Positions 1 through 6,769 of a stretch of DNA of 10,231 bases are shown here, one piece after another; the first letter of the stretch is position 1, and each line of letters starts with the position of its first letter. A program made the position numbers and the translations under genes. The stretch covers positions 1 through 10,231 of the forward strand of contig JAAWBP010000034.1 in the NCBI GenBank assembly GCA_022792755.1. The letters run 5' to 3'. The notes beneath the pieces were generated by a model, which was given only the letters and a program-made list of their open reading frames with translations, was not told where the DNA came from and made no database searches. The DNA comes from Oscillospiraceae bacterium. GTDB taxonomy: Bacteria > Bacillota > Clostridia > Oscillospirales > Ruminococcaceae.

Positions 1-933
1 AACATGATCACTGGTGCTGCTCAGATGGACGGTGCAATCCTGGTTGTTTCCGCAGCTGACGGTCCGATGCCCCAGACCCGTGAGCACATCCTGCTCTCCC
101 GTCAGGTCGGCGTTCCGTATATCGTTGTTTTCATGAACAAAGCTGATCAGGTTGACGATCCGGAGCTGCTTGAACTGGTTGAGATGGAGATCCGTGACCT
201 CCTCAACGAGTACGAGTTCCCGGGCGACGACACCCCGATCATCAAAGGTTCTGCCCTCCAGGTTCTTGAGAGCGCTGCGACTGATCCGAATGCGCCGGAG
301 TACGCTTGCATCCACGAGCTGATGGACGCTGTCGACAGCTACATTCCGACTCCGGAGCGTAAAGCTGATCTGCCGTTCCTGATGCCTGTTGAGGATGTCT
401 TCACCATCACCGGCCGTGGCACCGTTGCGACTGGTAGAGTCGAGAGAGGCCAGCTCAACACCGGCGACGAGGTTGAGATCATCGGCTTGACCGAAGAGAG
501 AGCGAAAACCACCGTTACCGGCATTGAGATGTTCCGCAAGATCCTCGACTATGCTGAGGCCGGCGACAACATCGGCGCTCTGCTCCGTGGTGTTCAGAGA
601 AACGAGATTGAGCGTGGGCAGGTTCTCTGCAAACCCGGTTCCATCAATCCGCATACAAAATTCAAAGGCCAGGTTTATATCCTGAAAAAAGAAGAGGGTG
701 GGCGTCATACCCCGTTCTTCAACAACTACCGTCCGCAGTTCTATTTCAGAACCACTGACGTTACTGGGGTCATCGCTCTGCCGGAAGGCACTGAGATGTG
801 CATGCCTGGCGATAACGTCACCATGGATGTTGAACTGATCACCCCGATCGCGATTGAAGAGGGCCTCCGTTTCGCTATCCGTGAAGGCGGCCGTACCGTT
901 GGCTCCGGTGTTGTCACCGCGATTAATGGCTAA
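1..933 (+). CDS. tuf: Elongation factor Tu, 3' part (5' end outside window)
   Basis: EF-Tu is the GTPase that carries aminoacyl-tRNA to the ribosomal A site. The reading frame is open from base 1 (Asn, then MITGAAQMDG) to a TAA stop, giving 310 residues. By comparison with E. coli EF-Tu, about 90 N-terminal residues are missing, including the P-loop and the DCPGH motif. The G4 motif is present as NKAD (E. coli has NKCD) and the G5 motif lies in KGSAL. Domain II starts near LPFLMPVEDVF, with the GRGTVATGRVERG signature. Domain III follows from PHTKFKGQVY and includes GGRHTPFF and FRTTDVTG. The end, GSGVVTAING, matches the normal C-terminus, so only the left side is cut by the window. Codon use is strongly biased, as expected of a highly expressed gene. 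In most bacteria tuf ends the str operon (rpsL-rpsG-fusA-tuf), but that cannot be seen here. Identification is secure. Confidence 0.98.
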   Translation, partial: NMITGAAQMDGAILVVSAADGPMPQTREHILLSRQVGVPYIVVFMNKADQVDDPELLELVEMEIRDLLNEYEFPGDDTPIIKGSALQVLESAATDPNAPEYACIHELMDAVDSYIPTPERKADLPFLMPVEDVFTITGRGTVATGRVERGQLNTGDEVEIIGLTEERAKTTVTGIEMFRKILDYAEAGDNIGALLRGVQRNEIERGQVLCKPGSINPHTKFKGQVYILKKEEGGRHTPFFNNYRPQFYFRTTDVTGVIALPEGTEMCMPGDNVTMDVELITPIAIEEGLRFAIREGGRTVGSGVVTAING

Positions 934-950
934 TTCTTTCGAGTTGAAAA

Positions 951-981
951 AGCTCCTGCAAACTTTGCAGGAGCTTTTTTC
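951..981 (+). terminator. Intrinsic terminator of tuf
   Basis: A 12-base arm at 951-962 (AGCTCCTGCAAA) is perfectly complementary to 964-975, followed by a T tract at 975-980. In practice the innermost A-T pairs open to form the loop. It starts 18 bases after the tuf stop and is a textbook rho-independent terminator. The run of A before the left arm could also let it work weakly in the other direction. Confidence 0.92.
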
Positions 982-1099
982 TGTCAAAAGGGCAGATTAT
1001 CGGCAAACGATAAAATTTTCCGAGAGATCAGCCTGCTGTTCTTAAAAAAGTTTGGTAAATCCCCCCAAAAAATGGGCTGAATTCCTATCACATCTGCCA

Positions 1100-1128
1100 T
1101 TGACACCGTCCTTCAAATGGACTACAAT
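1100..1128 (+). promoter_or_regulatory. Sigma-A promoter of the 1185 epimerase gene
   Basis: The -35 box TTGACA (1100-1105) and -10 box TACAAT (1123-1128) are separated by exactly 17 bases, one mismatch from the full consensus. Transcription would start near 1135, giving a 5' leader of about 50 bases. That leader begins with a short inverted repeat, GGCAG (1138-1142) and CTGCC (1150-1154), which could be a small hairpin or a repressor site. The rest of the tuf-to-1185 gap holds only a small TTATCG/CGATAA hairpin (997-1013). Confidence 0.85.
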
Positions 1129-1184
1129 GACGGCGTAGGCAGGTTGTTTCTGCCAAATCAATCAAATAAGAGAAGGTGCAAGAC

Positions 1185-2174
1185 ATGTCAGAAAAGTACA
1201 AAAATGTATTGATTACCGGCGGTGCGGGCCGTCTGGGACGCCGCGTCTATTATAATCTCTGCAAAGATTATAACTGTACGCTTTTTGACCAGGTAAGCCC
1301 GATGGAATCCAAAAGGGAGGCTTGGGAGCCGAATTGGAAGTATGCAACTTTCGTAAAAGGGAACCTGAACAATTACGGCGATTGCCTTCGCGCGGTTGCC
1401 ACTGCAAAGGCTGACGTCATTCTCCACATTGGCGGCCTGCCTTTCCCCTCAGAGGTTATTCCCGGGACAAATTACAACCGGGCTCGTACAGGGCATGAGG
1501 ACGATACCTTCCAGTCCAATATTGCGGGTACCTATTATCTGCTCGAAGCCGCTGCGCGCCTGGGTGTGAAAAAGGTGATCCTTGCGGGTTCGTTCTTTGC
1601 GACAGGTATCGGCAACCGCATTTCAGGTAAGCCGTGGCCGATCGACAAGCTCCCGATCACTGAGGATTATGATTGCTGCCCTGAGGATTCCTACAGCCTG
1701 TCCAAGCTGGTTGACGAGCAGCTGCTGAAATCTTATGCCAGCGCCTATGGGATGAAGACCGTTTCCTTCCGTTTGCAGGGGATCTCTTATCCGACCAACC
1801 CCCATATTTCGCCGATCGAAATTCCGGTGATGGAGAAGTGCAAAGACGGTTTCTATGAGGGACACACCTGGCAGTATGTCGACTCCCGCGACGTTGCGAA
1901 CGCTATGCGTCTTGCGATTGAGAAAGACCTTGAGAACGACTTTGAGGCGTTCAATATTATCACCGACAAACGGTATGAGGAAGCTACAGCTGACTTTGCC
2001 AAGACCCACTGGCCGACGATCGCTGAAATGGCGAAAGACATCAAGGGGCCGGAGGACCGCGGGCTCTTCAGCGACAAGAAGCTGCGGGATATGCTCGGCT
2101 ATCATGAGGAATACTCCTGGAGACAGAGTGATGAGTATCCGGGCGAAGGGAAAAACGACCCGAACGACCAATAG
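1185..2174 (+). CDS. NAD-dependent epimerase/dehydratase family protein (extended SDR)
   Basis: A 329-residue extended short-chain dehydrogenase/reductase, probably soluble and NAD(P)-dependent, acting on a sugar, sugar-nucleotide or uronate. An N-terminal Rossmann fold carries the extended-SDR glycine motif TGGAGRLG (residues 11-18). A Ser in AGSFFATG (S136) and the YSLSK motif (Y170, K174) supply the catalytic Ser-Tyr-Lys set. The segment YVDSRDVANAMRLA (231-243) is the usual epimerase-family substrate-domain stretch. The ATG at 1185 was chosen because AGAAGG (1171-1176) lies 8 bases upstream. An in-frame GTG at 1176 overlaps that ribosome site and is rejected. The gene stands alone, with a near-consensus promoter and its own terminator. 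No sugar-pathway neighbour is visible, so the substrate cannot be assigned. Uronate dehydrogenase-like and UDP-glucose epimerase-like activities are both possible. The family call is secure; the specific reaction is unknown. Confidence 0.9.
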   Translation: MSEKYKNVLITGGAGRLGRRVYYNLCKDYNCTLFDQVSPMESKREAWEPNWKYATFVKGNLNNYGDCLRAVATAKADVILHIGGLPFPSEVIPGTNYNRARTGHEDDTFQSNIAGTYYLLEAAARLGVKKVILAGSFFATGIGNRISGKPWPIDKLPITEDYDCCPEDSYSLSKLVDEQLLKSYASAYGMKTVSFRLQGISYPTNPHISPIEIPVMEKCKDGFYEGHTWQYVDSRDVANAMRLAIEKDLENDFEAFNIITDKRYEEATADFAKTHWPTIAEMAKDIKGPEDRGLFSDKKLRDMLGYHEEYSWRQSDEYPGEGKNDPNDQ

Positions 2175-2198
2175 AATTTCTGCGTCTTCCGAAAGCTG

Positions 2199-2239
2199 AA
2201 AACCGGGATATGGCTGTTTAACGGCCATATCCCGGTTTT
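2199..2239. terminator. Bidirectional intrinsic terminator between convergent genes
   Basis: A perfect 16-base-pair stem joins 2199-2214 and 2224-2239, with a 9-base loop. The stem ends in four A on the left and four T on the right, so it can stop the epimerase transcript (+) and the LUD-protein transcript (-), which converge here. Confidence 0.88.
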
Positions 2240-2266
2240 GATTTATATGGAACTGTAGCGGATTTC

Positions 2267-2944
2267 TCAATATCCCAGCTCTTCACCAACTAGGATCACC
2301 TTGATCCGGTCTTTTTGCCGCTGCATGGCGGAGACAACATAGCTGCAGCACATCCGCCCAGGGGAACGGCAACCCTCCGTCATACCGGAGCCTGTCCCCT
2401 GCGCACAGGAAATGCACTCCCCCGTCTTTTCACAGGGCGTTTCGGTGTGGAGCCGGCACCCGTTGGCCGGAGCCGCTGTTTTCTTGACTCGGAGGATGGC
2501 CTCGTCCAGGCTGGGGACGAGCTTGTTGTATCCCGCAACGACGATGACCGATTTCGGCCCGAAAACGATTGCCGCCACCCGGTTCGAGTTCCCGTCGACA
2601 TTGTAGAGCTCGCCATTTTCCGTTATGGCGTTGGCGGAGGTCAAAAAGGTGTCCGCCCAAAAGGTTTTCCGGTAAATCTCCTGGATTTCCCCGGTGGAGA
2701 TTCCAGGGCGGTCGCGGTCGAGGAACTGGTATTCCCCGGAGAGGAGCAGGTCGCGGACGCCGCATTCCCGCAGCGTCATCGTCCCCCCGCAGGAAACCGT
2801 TTCCCCTTTTTGGAGAAGGGAGGAAACGAGCTTGACAGAATCCTCCTTTGTCGGCGCATAATAGGGCTTCATGTTGTTTTTTTCCAGGTTCTTCATTGTC
2901 TTTTGGATGCGGAGTTCCACGATTTTCTTGCAGTTTTCATCCAT
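2267..2944 (-). CDS. Small LUD-domain (lactate utilization type) protein with Cys-rich C-terminus
   Basis: A 225-residue cytoplasmic protein of the LUD family (DUF162, related to LutC/YkgG). Visible family features are SCGGTMTLRECG (residues 51-62) and the long conserved block TSANAITENGELYNVDG with NSNRVAAIVFGP (102-130), followed by VIVVAGYNKLV. The C-terminus is Cys-rich: C163, C171, C177, C180, C192, C199 and C200. LutC takes part in L-lactate oxidation with LutA and LutB, but neither partner is nearby, and small LUD proteins of Clostridia have no settled role. The Cys cluster may bind metal or an iron-sulfur centre (inference). The start ATG at 2944 has an excellent GAAAGGAG site about 8 bases upstream on the minus strand. 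Compared with my recollection of the family, the region between C180 and C192 looks expanded. Family assignment is firm; a role in lactate metabolism is not shown. Confidence 0.88.
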   Translation of the reverse strand: MDENCKKIVELRIQKTMKNLEKNNMKPYYAPTKEDSVKLVSSLLQKGETVSCGGTMTLRECGVRDLLLSGEYQFLDRDRPGISTGEIQEIYRKTFWADTFLTSANAITENGELYNVDGNSNRVAAIVFGPKSVIVVAGYNKLVPSLDEAILRVKKTAAPANGCRLHTETPCEKTGECISCAQGTGSGMTEGCRSPGRMCCSYVVSAMQRQKDRIKVILVGEELGY

Positions 2945-3031
2945 GGTAAAGGCTCCTTTCAGATTGTTTTATGGTTGTGATAAGAGGAAAGCAAAAGCTT
3001 TTCCATCCGGAGAACAAAAATAGACCAGCGA

Positions 3032-3061
3032 TTTATAAGCTTGCATATGAGGCTTGGTCCA
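3032..3061 (-). promoter_or_regulatory. Candidate promoter of the LUD-domain gene
   Basis: On the minus strand, TGGACC (3061-3056) and TATAAA (3037-3032) are 18 bases apart. A start near 3025 would give a leader of about 80 bases. The -35 match is only moderate. Read-through from the serine hydrolase upstream is also possible, since I see no convincing terminator in the 158-base gap between the two genes. Confidence 0.35.
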
Positions 3062-3102
3062 GCATAACAGGAAAATACAGAAAGATCAACTGAAAATTGC
3101 TG

Positions 3103-4113
3103 TCAGCGGTAGAGTTCCCGCCTGATTTTCCGCATTTCTTGCCAGACATTGTCGCCATAATTGCTTACTAAAACGGAAATGATATGGTTGTTCGGGTTGT
3201 ATTCGGAGAGAAAGCTCGCGCCGGGGTCACATCCTTGAAAATAAGGGATGCTGCCTTGCCGCTCGTCCTCGATGATCCAGACGCCATAACCGTAATAGCC
3301 CTCCTCGGGGTCTGCGCCGTCTCCGCTCTGTCTGCGCAGCATCTCAGCGGTCAGCTCTTTAGAGAAAAATTTGCAGTGGATCAGCCTCTCCCAAAACCGA
3401 ACGACATCCGCCGCGGTGGTGAAAGCCCCGCCTGCGCCGGTTCCCTTTGCATCGACACTGTAGATATTCGTTCGGAAGCCGCCGGTTTCTTCGCAGTAAA
3501 TATAGTGGTTTGCGGTGTTGGCAGGGAGCCTGTCAAGCTCATAGTAGCCGGTTGAGGACATCCCGGAAGGATCAAAGAGCTGTTCTTTCAGATATTGATC
3601 GAAGGCAGTTCCAGATATTTTTTCAATGATCGCCGCAAGGAGGACATAGCCCGAATTGTTGTAGCAGAAGCGCTCCCCTTTCGGATAGGCCATCGGCTTT
3701 TCTATAAAAAGCGGGAAGAGATCGGAATTGCGCCGAATCTTATAGTTGGGATAATCCCTCCAGAGCTCCTCGTAGTCATCCATAACGCTTTCGTCAAAAT
3801 AATCCGGGATGCCGGAGGTGTGGGTCAGCAGCTGCCTGACAGTCACATCCGGGTCGATCTGATGCAGGTCGATATCGAGGAGCTGTCCCAGCCTGCTTTC
3901 AAATGACAGCTTCCCGCGGTCGATCAGCTGTAAAACTGCGGCGGCTACGAAGGCTTTTCCGGCCGAAGCAGTTGCAAATTTCGTATCCAGCGTGTTTGGA
4001 ATTTGATTGGACAGGTCGGCAAAGCCGCTGACCCGATTGCAGAGAACAGTTCCGTTTTGGACGACAGATATAACCCCTCTGAAATCTTTGTCGATGAGAC
4101 TGCTGAAATCCAT
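3103..4113 (-). CDS. Serine hydrolase, class C beta-lactamase / penicillin-binding-protein-like family
   Basis: A 336-residue protein of the beta-lactamase superfamily (Pfam PF00144, which includes esterases, D-peptidases and class C enzymes). The active-site SxxK motif is S50-A-G-K53 within FATASAGKAF. The second motif is Y151-N-N153 in CYNNSGYVLL. Family landmarks VTVRQLLTHTSGIPDY (90-105) and GAGGAFTTAADVVRFWERL (226-244) are clear. Where the third motif (HxG or KTG) is expected, the sequence is GCDPGASF (294-301), with no His or Lys. There is no signal peptide or membrane segment, so it probably acts inside the cell, unlike true PBPs and secreted beta-lactamases. Antibiotic resistance should not be inferred; an esterase or peptidase role is more likely. 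The start ATG at 4113 has GGAGGG (4126-4121) 7 bases upstream. It is divergent from the LytTR operon across a shared 157-base region. Confidence 0.9.
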   Translation of the reverse strand: MDFSSLIDKDFRGVISVVQNGTVLCNRVSGFADLSNQIPNTLDTKFATASAGKAFVAAAVLQLIDRGKLSFESRLGQLLDIDLHQIDPDVTVRQLLTHTSGIPDYFDESVMDDYEELWRDYPNYKIRRNSDLFPLFIEKPMAYPKGERFCYNNSGYVLLAAIIEKISGTAFDQYLKEQLFDPSGMSSTGYYELDRLPANTANHYIYCEETGGFRTNIYSVDAKGTGAGGAFTTAADVVRFWERLIHCKFFSKELTAEMLRRQSGDGADPEEGYYGYGVWIIEDERQGSIPYFQGCDPGASFLSEYNPNNHIISVLVSNYGDNVWQEMRKIRRELYR

Positions 4114-4216
4114 AGTTCTTCCCTCCAGAGAAAAAGATGAATTCGGTCAGAACTGCTTTTTACGGATTCGTTTTGAACCGTCTGTCCCTTAAAAACAACC
4201 AATTATCGTGATTTAG

Positions 4217-4245
4217 TTGAAATTCGTCTGTGATTTTCTTATGAT
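4217..4245 (+). promoter_or_regulatory. Sigma-A promoter of the LytTR-DUF3021 operon
   Basis: TTGAAA (4217-4222) and TATGAT (4240-4245) are separated by exactly 17 bases. The predicted start near 4252 would leave a leader of only about 20 bases, beginning with the ribosome site AGAAGGAGG (4252-4260). This promoter occupies the region that a longer reading from an in-frame TTG at 4217 would translate, which supports the later ATG. A repeated TTGAA..CGTCTGT element overlaps the -35 box and could be an operator. Confidence 0.65.
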
Positions 4246-4270
4246 GGTTTCAGAAGGAGGCGATGATCCA

Positions 4271-4711
4271 ATGCGAATCGAGATTCAAATCGACAGTTCC
4301 TGCACTGAACCGAAGATTGTGGTCATGACAGCGTCGATGACGGAAGAGGTCAGCCGCATCGTCAAAAAGCTGTCTGAGGATTCCCCCCATATCATTTCAG
4401 GGAGCAGAGGCAATATGGTCGAGGTGTTGGAGCAGGCCGATTTGATCCATCTCTATGCGAATGCGGGGAAGGTTTTCGCCGTAACCGGGCAAGGGGAGTA
4501 CCTAGTCCGCCTCAGGCTCTATGAACTGGAGGAGAGGCTCGATCCAAACAGCTTTGTCCGGATTTCGAATTCCGAAATCATCAACTTGAAAAAGGTCAAA
4601 AGCTTCGACTTGAGCTTTACGGGAACCATCTGCGTGAAACTGTCAAACAACACGGTCACCTATGTTTCACGGCGGTATGTCTCTAAAATCAGGCAGATAC
4701 TGGGAAGGTGA
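4271..4711 (+). CDS. Stand-alone LytTR-family DNA-binding transcriptional regulator
   Basis: A 146-residue protein with a C-terminal LytTR DNA-binding domain and no response-regulator receiver domain. The N-terminal 60 residues form a short predicted alpha/beta region. The LytTR domain runs from about residue 60 to 146, with the characteristic NSFVRISNSEIINLKKVKSF (93-112) and, near the end, VTYVSRRYVSKIRQIL (129-144). LytTR domains bind short direct repeats in promoters. Stand-alone LytTR proteins are typically held in check by a co-transcribed membrane protein, as in the HdrRM and BrsRM systems of Streptococcus mutans. The next gene, 10 bases downstream, is such a membrane protein. The ATG at 4271 has GGAGG (4256-4260) 10 bases upstream. 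Autoregulation is likely by analogy. The family is certain; target genes are unknown. Confidence 0.93.
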   Translation: MRIEIQIDSSCTEPKIVVMTASMTEEVSRIVKKLSEDSPHIISGSRGNMVEVLEQADLIHLYANAGKVFAVTGQGEYLVRLRLYELEERLDPNSFVRISNSEIINLKKVKSFDLSFTGTICVKLSNNTVTYVSRRYVSKIRQILGR

Positions 4712-4721
4712 GGGGAAGAAA

Positions 4722-5183
4722 ATGAAAAAACAAATGATTTTGCGCGGCGCTCTTGGCATTCCGGTGGGGATTACAATAGGTTACCTGATTACAATCATGA
4801 TTTCACTCATCTGGGGGCGAGGGCATTATTCGCCCTGCGTACCTGAGCTCGTCGGCATGCTGGGGAATGAGGTCAATGCAGTTGTCCTGCAAACGGTTCT
4901 TTGCGCGTTGCTGGGTGCAGCTTTCGGAGCGTGCTCCGTCATATGGGAGCTCGAAAGCTGGAGCATCGCCAAACAGACGGGGATTTATTTCCTGGTTATT
5001 TCGATCGTGATGCTGCCGACCGCTTATGTTCTGTACTGGATGGAGCACAGCATCGCAGGGATTCTCAGCTATTTCGGGATTTTTGCCGGCATCTTTCTTG
5101 TGATCTGGCTCACACAGTATTTGATCGTGATGCGCAAGGTCAAAAAGCTGAATGCGAAGCTCGCAAAAGAGACGGAAGAATAA
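4722..5183 (+). CDS. DUF3021 family four-helix membrane protein, partner of LytTR
   Basis: A 153-residue integral membrane protein of the DUF3021 type. Four hydrophobic segments lie at about residues 6-31, 53-74, 87-107 and 112-136, followed by a basic cytoplasmic tail (RKVKKLNAKLAKE). It starts 10 bases after the LytTR stop, with a purine-rich ribosome site (AGGGGAAG, 4711-4718) close to the ATG, so the two are co-transcribed and probably translationally linked. In LytTR regulatory systems the membrane partner acts as an inhibitor of the regulator. That role is an inference from gene order, not visible in the protein itself. No terminator is seen after it; the convergent permease gene ends 5 bases beyond its stop. 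Confidence 0.85.
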   Translation: MKKQMILRGALGIPVGITIGYLITIMISLIWGRGHYSPCVPELVGMLGNEVNAVVLQTVLCALLGAAFGACSVIWELESWSIAKQTGIYFLVISIVMLPTAYVLYWMEHSIAGILSYFGIFAGIFLVIWLTQYLIVMRKVKKLNAKLAKETEE

Positions 5184-5188
5184 AAGCC

Positions 5189-6142
5189 TCAGGATTCTGT
5201 TTTCTTCCGCCCGGATTTCTCCCGGTTGACTAAAATGATCCCGGCGCAGGCCAAAGCCAGGGCGAAAAGGATATTGATGCTGAACCCTTGATCGGGTAAG
5301 AAAATCACCGAAAGAACGCTTCCGAAAACGGGGGTGAGGAAGTTGAAAACGCTGATCTTTCCCACGGGGTTGTACCGGAGCAGGGTGGCCCAGAGGACGA
5401 ATGCGACTGAGGAGAGGAGCGCCAGGTACAAAAAGAGGGCCAGCGCCTCCCAGGTCGGGATGGTGATGCGTCCGCCGCAGAGGAGACCGATTGCGATCAA
5501 AGCTGCGCCGCCGATCATCAGCTGGTAGGCGGTAATCGTCGCGGGCTCTCCTTTAGAAGCTACGTTTTTGCTGACGAGAGAACCCAGCGCAAAGGCGAGC
5601 GCCGAGAGAAGGACGCATCCTTCCCCCAGGAAGGAAAAGCCCTCCAGCCCGCCGCCCAGGTTGACGAGGATCACACCACAGAAGCCCAGCAGGCAGCCGA
5701 TCGCTTTTTGCAGGGTGATCTTGTCGTCCCGGTAGACGAAATGGGCGAGGATGACGATCATAAAGGTTGAGGTGGCGCTCAGGATCGAGCCTTTGACCCC
5801 GGTGGTGTAGCTCAGCCCGATATAGAAAAAGATATACTGCAAGGAGGTTTGGATCAGCCCGATCAGAGTGATCCCGCCGATGTTCTTCCGGGTGGGATAA
5901 ACCCATCTCCGGCCTGAGACAACTGCAAAAATCAGGGTGAAAACACCTGCCAGCCCAAACCGGCAGCCCGCAAAAAGGATTTTAGAGGGCAGGTCGTCGG
6001 TGGCGATCCGCAGCAGCTCGTAGCCGAGCTTCACGCCGGGGAAGGCGCTTCCCCAGAGCAGGGTACACAAAGCGGCGATGAGAAAAATGTTGAGTGGCTT
6101 TTTAAAAAACGATTCTGTATGCAAAATGTCCGCTCCATTCAT
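5189..6142 (-). CDS. EamA-family (DMT superfamily) permease
   Basis: A 317-residue polytopic membrane protein with two EamA repeats, about residues 20-155 and 165-308, giving roughly ten transmembrane helices. Landmarks are LCTLLWGSAFPGVKLGYELL in the first helix, CLLGFCGVILVNLGG at the end of repeat one and NFLTPVFGSVLSVIFL in repeat two. Members export or import amino acids, nucleotides, sugars or drugs; the substrate cannot be read from the sequence. The C-terminus is basic (NREKSGRKKTES). Two starts are possible. The ATG at 6142 has only a weak GAGAG site. The TTG at 6124 (311 residues) has GGAG 8 bases upstream, inside the longer reading. A strong promoter lies upstream, so it is probably transcribed alone. 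Confidence 0.92.
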   Translation of the reverse strand: MNGADILHTESFFKKPLNIFLIAALCTLLWGSAFPGVKLGYELLRIATDDLPSKILFAGCRFGLAGVFTLIFAVVSGRRWVYPTRKNIGGITLIGLIQTSLQYIFFYIGLSYTTGVKGSILSATSTFMIVILAHFVYRDDKITLQKAIGCLLGFCGVILVNLGGGLEGFSFLGEGCVLLSALAFALGSLVSKNVASKGEPATITAYQLMIGGAALIAIGLLCGGRITIPTWEALALFLYLALLSSVAFVLWATLLRYNPVGKISVFNFLTPVFGSVLSVIFLPDQGFSINILFALALACAGIILVNREKSGRKKTES

Positions 6143-6207
6143 TAAAATCGACTCTCATTCATCATGAGGATGGGAAAGAACCGTGTGAACGAATTCCCAT
6201 TTTTATC

Positions 6208-6236
6208 ATTATATCGTTTTTCGTGGGGAAAGACAA
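6208..6236 (-). promoter_or_regulatory. Sigma-A promoter of the EamA permease
   Basis: On the minus strand, TTGTCT (6236-6231) and a perfect TATAAT (6213-6208) are 17 bases apart. The predicted start near 6201 gives a leader of about 60 bases before the ATG at 6142. Confidence 0.75.
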
Positions 6237-6248
6237 GCCGGAGAAAAG

Positions 6249-6279
6249 TTGGCATATCCCGCGTGAAAGGGCAGATACT
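6249..6279 (+). promoter_or_regulatory. Weak candidate promoter of the 6298 gene
   Basis: TTGGCA (6249-6254) is a good -35 box, but the best nearby -10 candidate, GATACT (6274-6279), is 19 bases away. Initiation would fall very near the ribosome site. It is reported only because some plus-strand promoter is needed in this gap, which the divergent permease promoter also occupies. Confidence 0.3.
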
Positions 6280-6297
6280 ATCCCTGAGGTGAAAGAG

Positions 6298-6726
6298 ATG
6301 AGACAGGATGGACAACTGTTAAATAAAATTTATCAGGACACCAAAATGGGGGAGGAAAATATCAACGTCCTTCTAAAATCGGTTGGAAATACTAAGTTGA
6401 GAAGTGATTTGATTACCCAGATGGAAGGATATGCGACGCTTAACATCAAGGCGAAGAAGCAGATCTATGAGAACCGTGAAAATCCGGTGGAAGAATCCTT
6501 CTGGACAAAGCTGATGGCGGGCGGGATGATCCGGGTCAACGCGGCGATGGCATCCACCCCGGACAAAATCGCACGGATGATGATCGAGGGGAGCACGATG
6601 GGGATCGTAGAGGCCAAAAAAGCGCTCAACCGCTGTAAAAGCGCCTCCCGCCCGGCGAGAAAACTCGCCGGTGAAGTCATCACCTTTGAGCAGAACAACA
6701 TTGAACGGCTCAAGGAATACCTTTGA
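6298..6726 (+). CDS. Small helical protein of unknown function
   Basis: A 142-residue protein I cannot place in a named family. It looks almost wholly alpha-helical and soluble: an N-terminal helix LLNKIYQDTKMGEENINVLL (7-26), a central helical stretch around residues 36-62, a more hydrophobic Met-rich segment FWTKLMAGGMIRVNAAMAST (68-87), then two further helices ending ITFEQNNIERLKEYL. The pattern suggests a helical bundle resembling ferritin-like or DUF2383-type proteins, but I see no ExxH metal motif, so that is speculation. The start ATG at 6298 was chosen for the site GAGGTGAAAG (6285-6294). A longer in-frame reading from GTG near 6223 has no site. The gene has its own terminator and no co-transcribed partner. 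Confidence 0.8.
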   Translation: MRQDGQLLNKIYQDTKMGEENINVLLKSVGNTKLRSDLITQMEGYATLNIKAKKQIYENRENPVEESFWTKLMAGGMIRVNAAMASTPDKIARMMIEGSTMGIVEAKKALNRCKSASRPARKLAGEVITFEQNNIERLKEYL

Positions 6727-6731
6727 GCGCC

Positions 6732-6767
6732 GAAAACCCGCCTGAGTGATGATTCGGGCGGGTTTTC
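6732..6767 (+). terminator. Intrinsic terminator after the 6298 gene
   Basis: An 11-base-pair perfect stem, GAAAACCCGCC (6732-6742) with 6757-6767, extends inward through weaker pairs to a small loop. It starts 5 bases after the stop codon. The T run is short (four T), and the matching A run on the left allows some reverse activity. Confidence 0.78.
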
Positions 6768-6769
6768 AG

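Noticed and set aside
1623..2270. Long minus-strand open frame antisense to the epimerase
   Set aside because: It is opposite a gene with full SDR motifs, has no ribosome site or family features, and reads through the terminator stem at 2199-2239.
2315..2980. Long plus-strand open frame opposite the LUD gene
   Set aside because: Shadow of a conserved gene. The protein is Arg/Pro/Gly-rich with no recognisable domain, and its end runs over the LUD gene's ribosome site.
4217..4270. Longer LytTR start at TTG 4217
   Set aside because: This TTG is inside the -35 box of a good promoter, and the ATG at 4271 has a strong GGAGG site.
6223..6297. Upstream GTG start for the helical protein
   Set aside because: No ribosome site precedes it, while the ATG at 6298 has GAGGTGAAAG in place.
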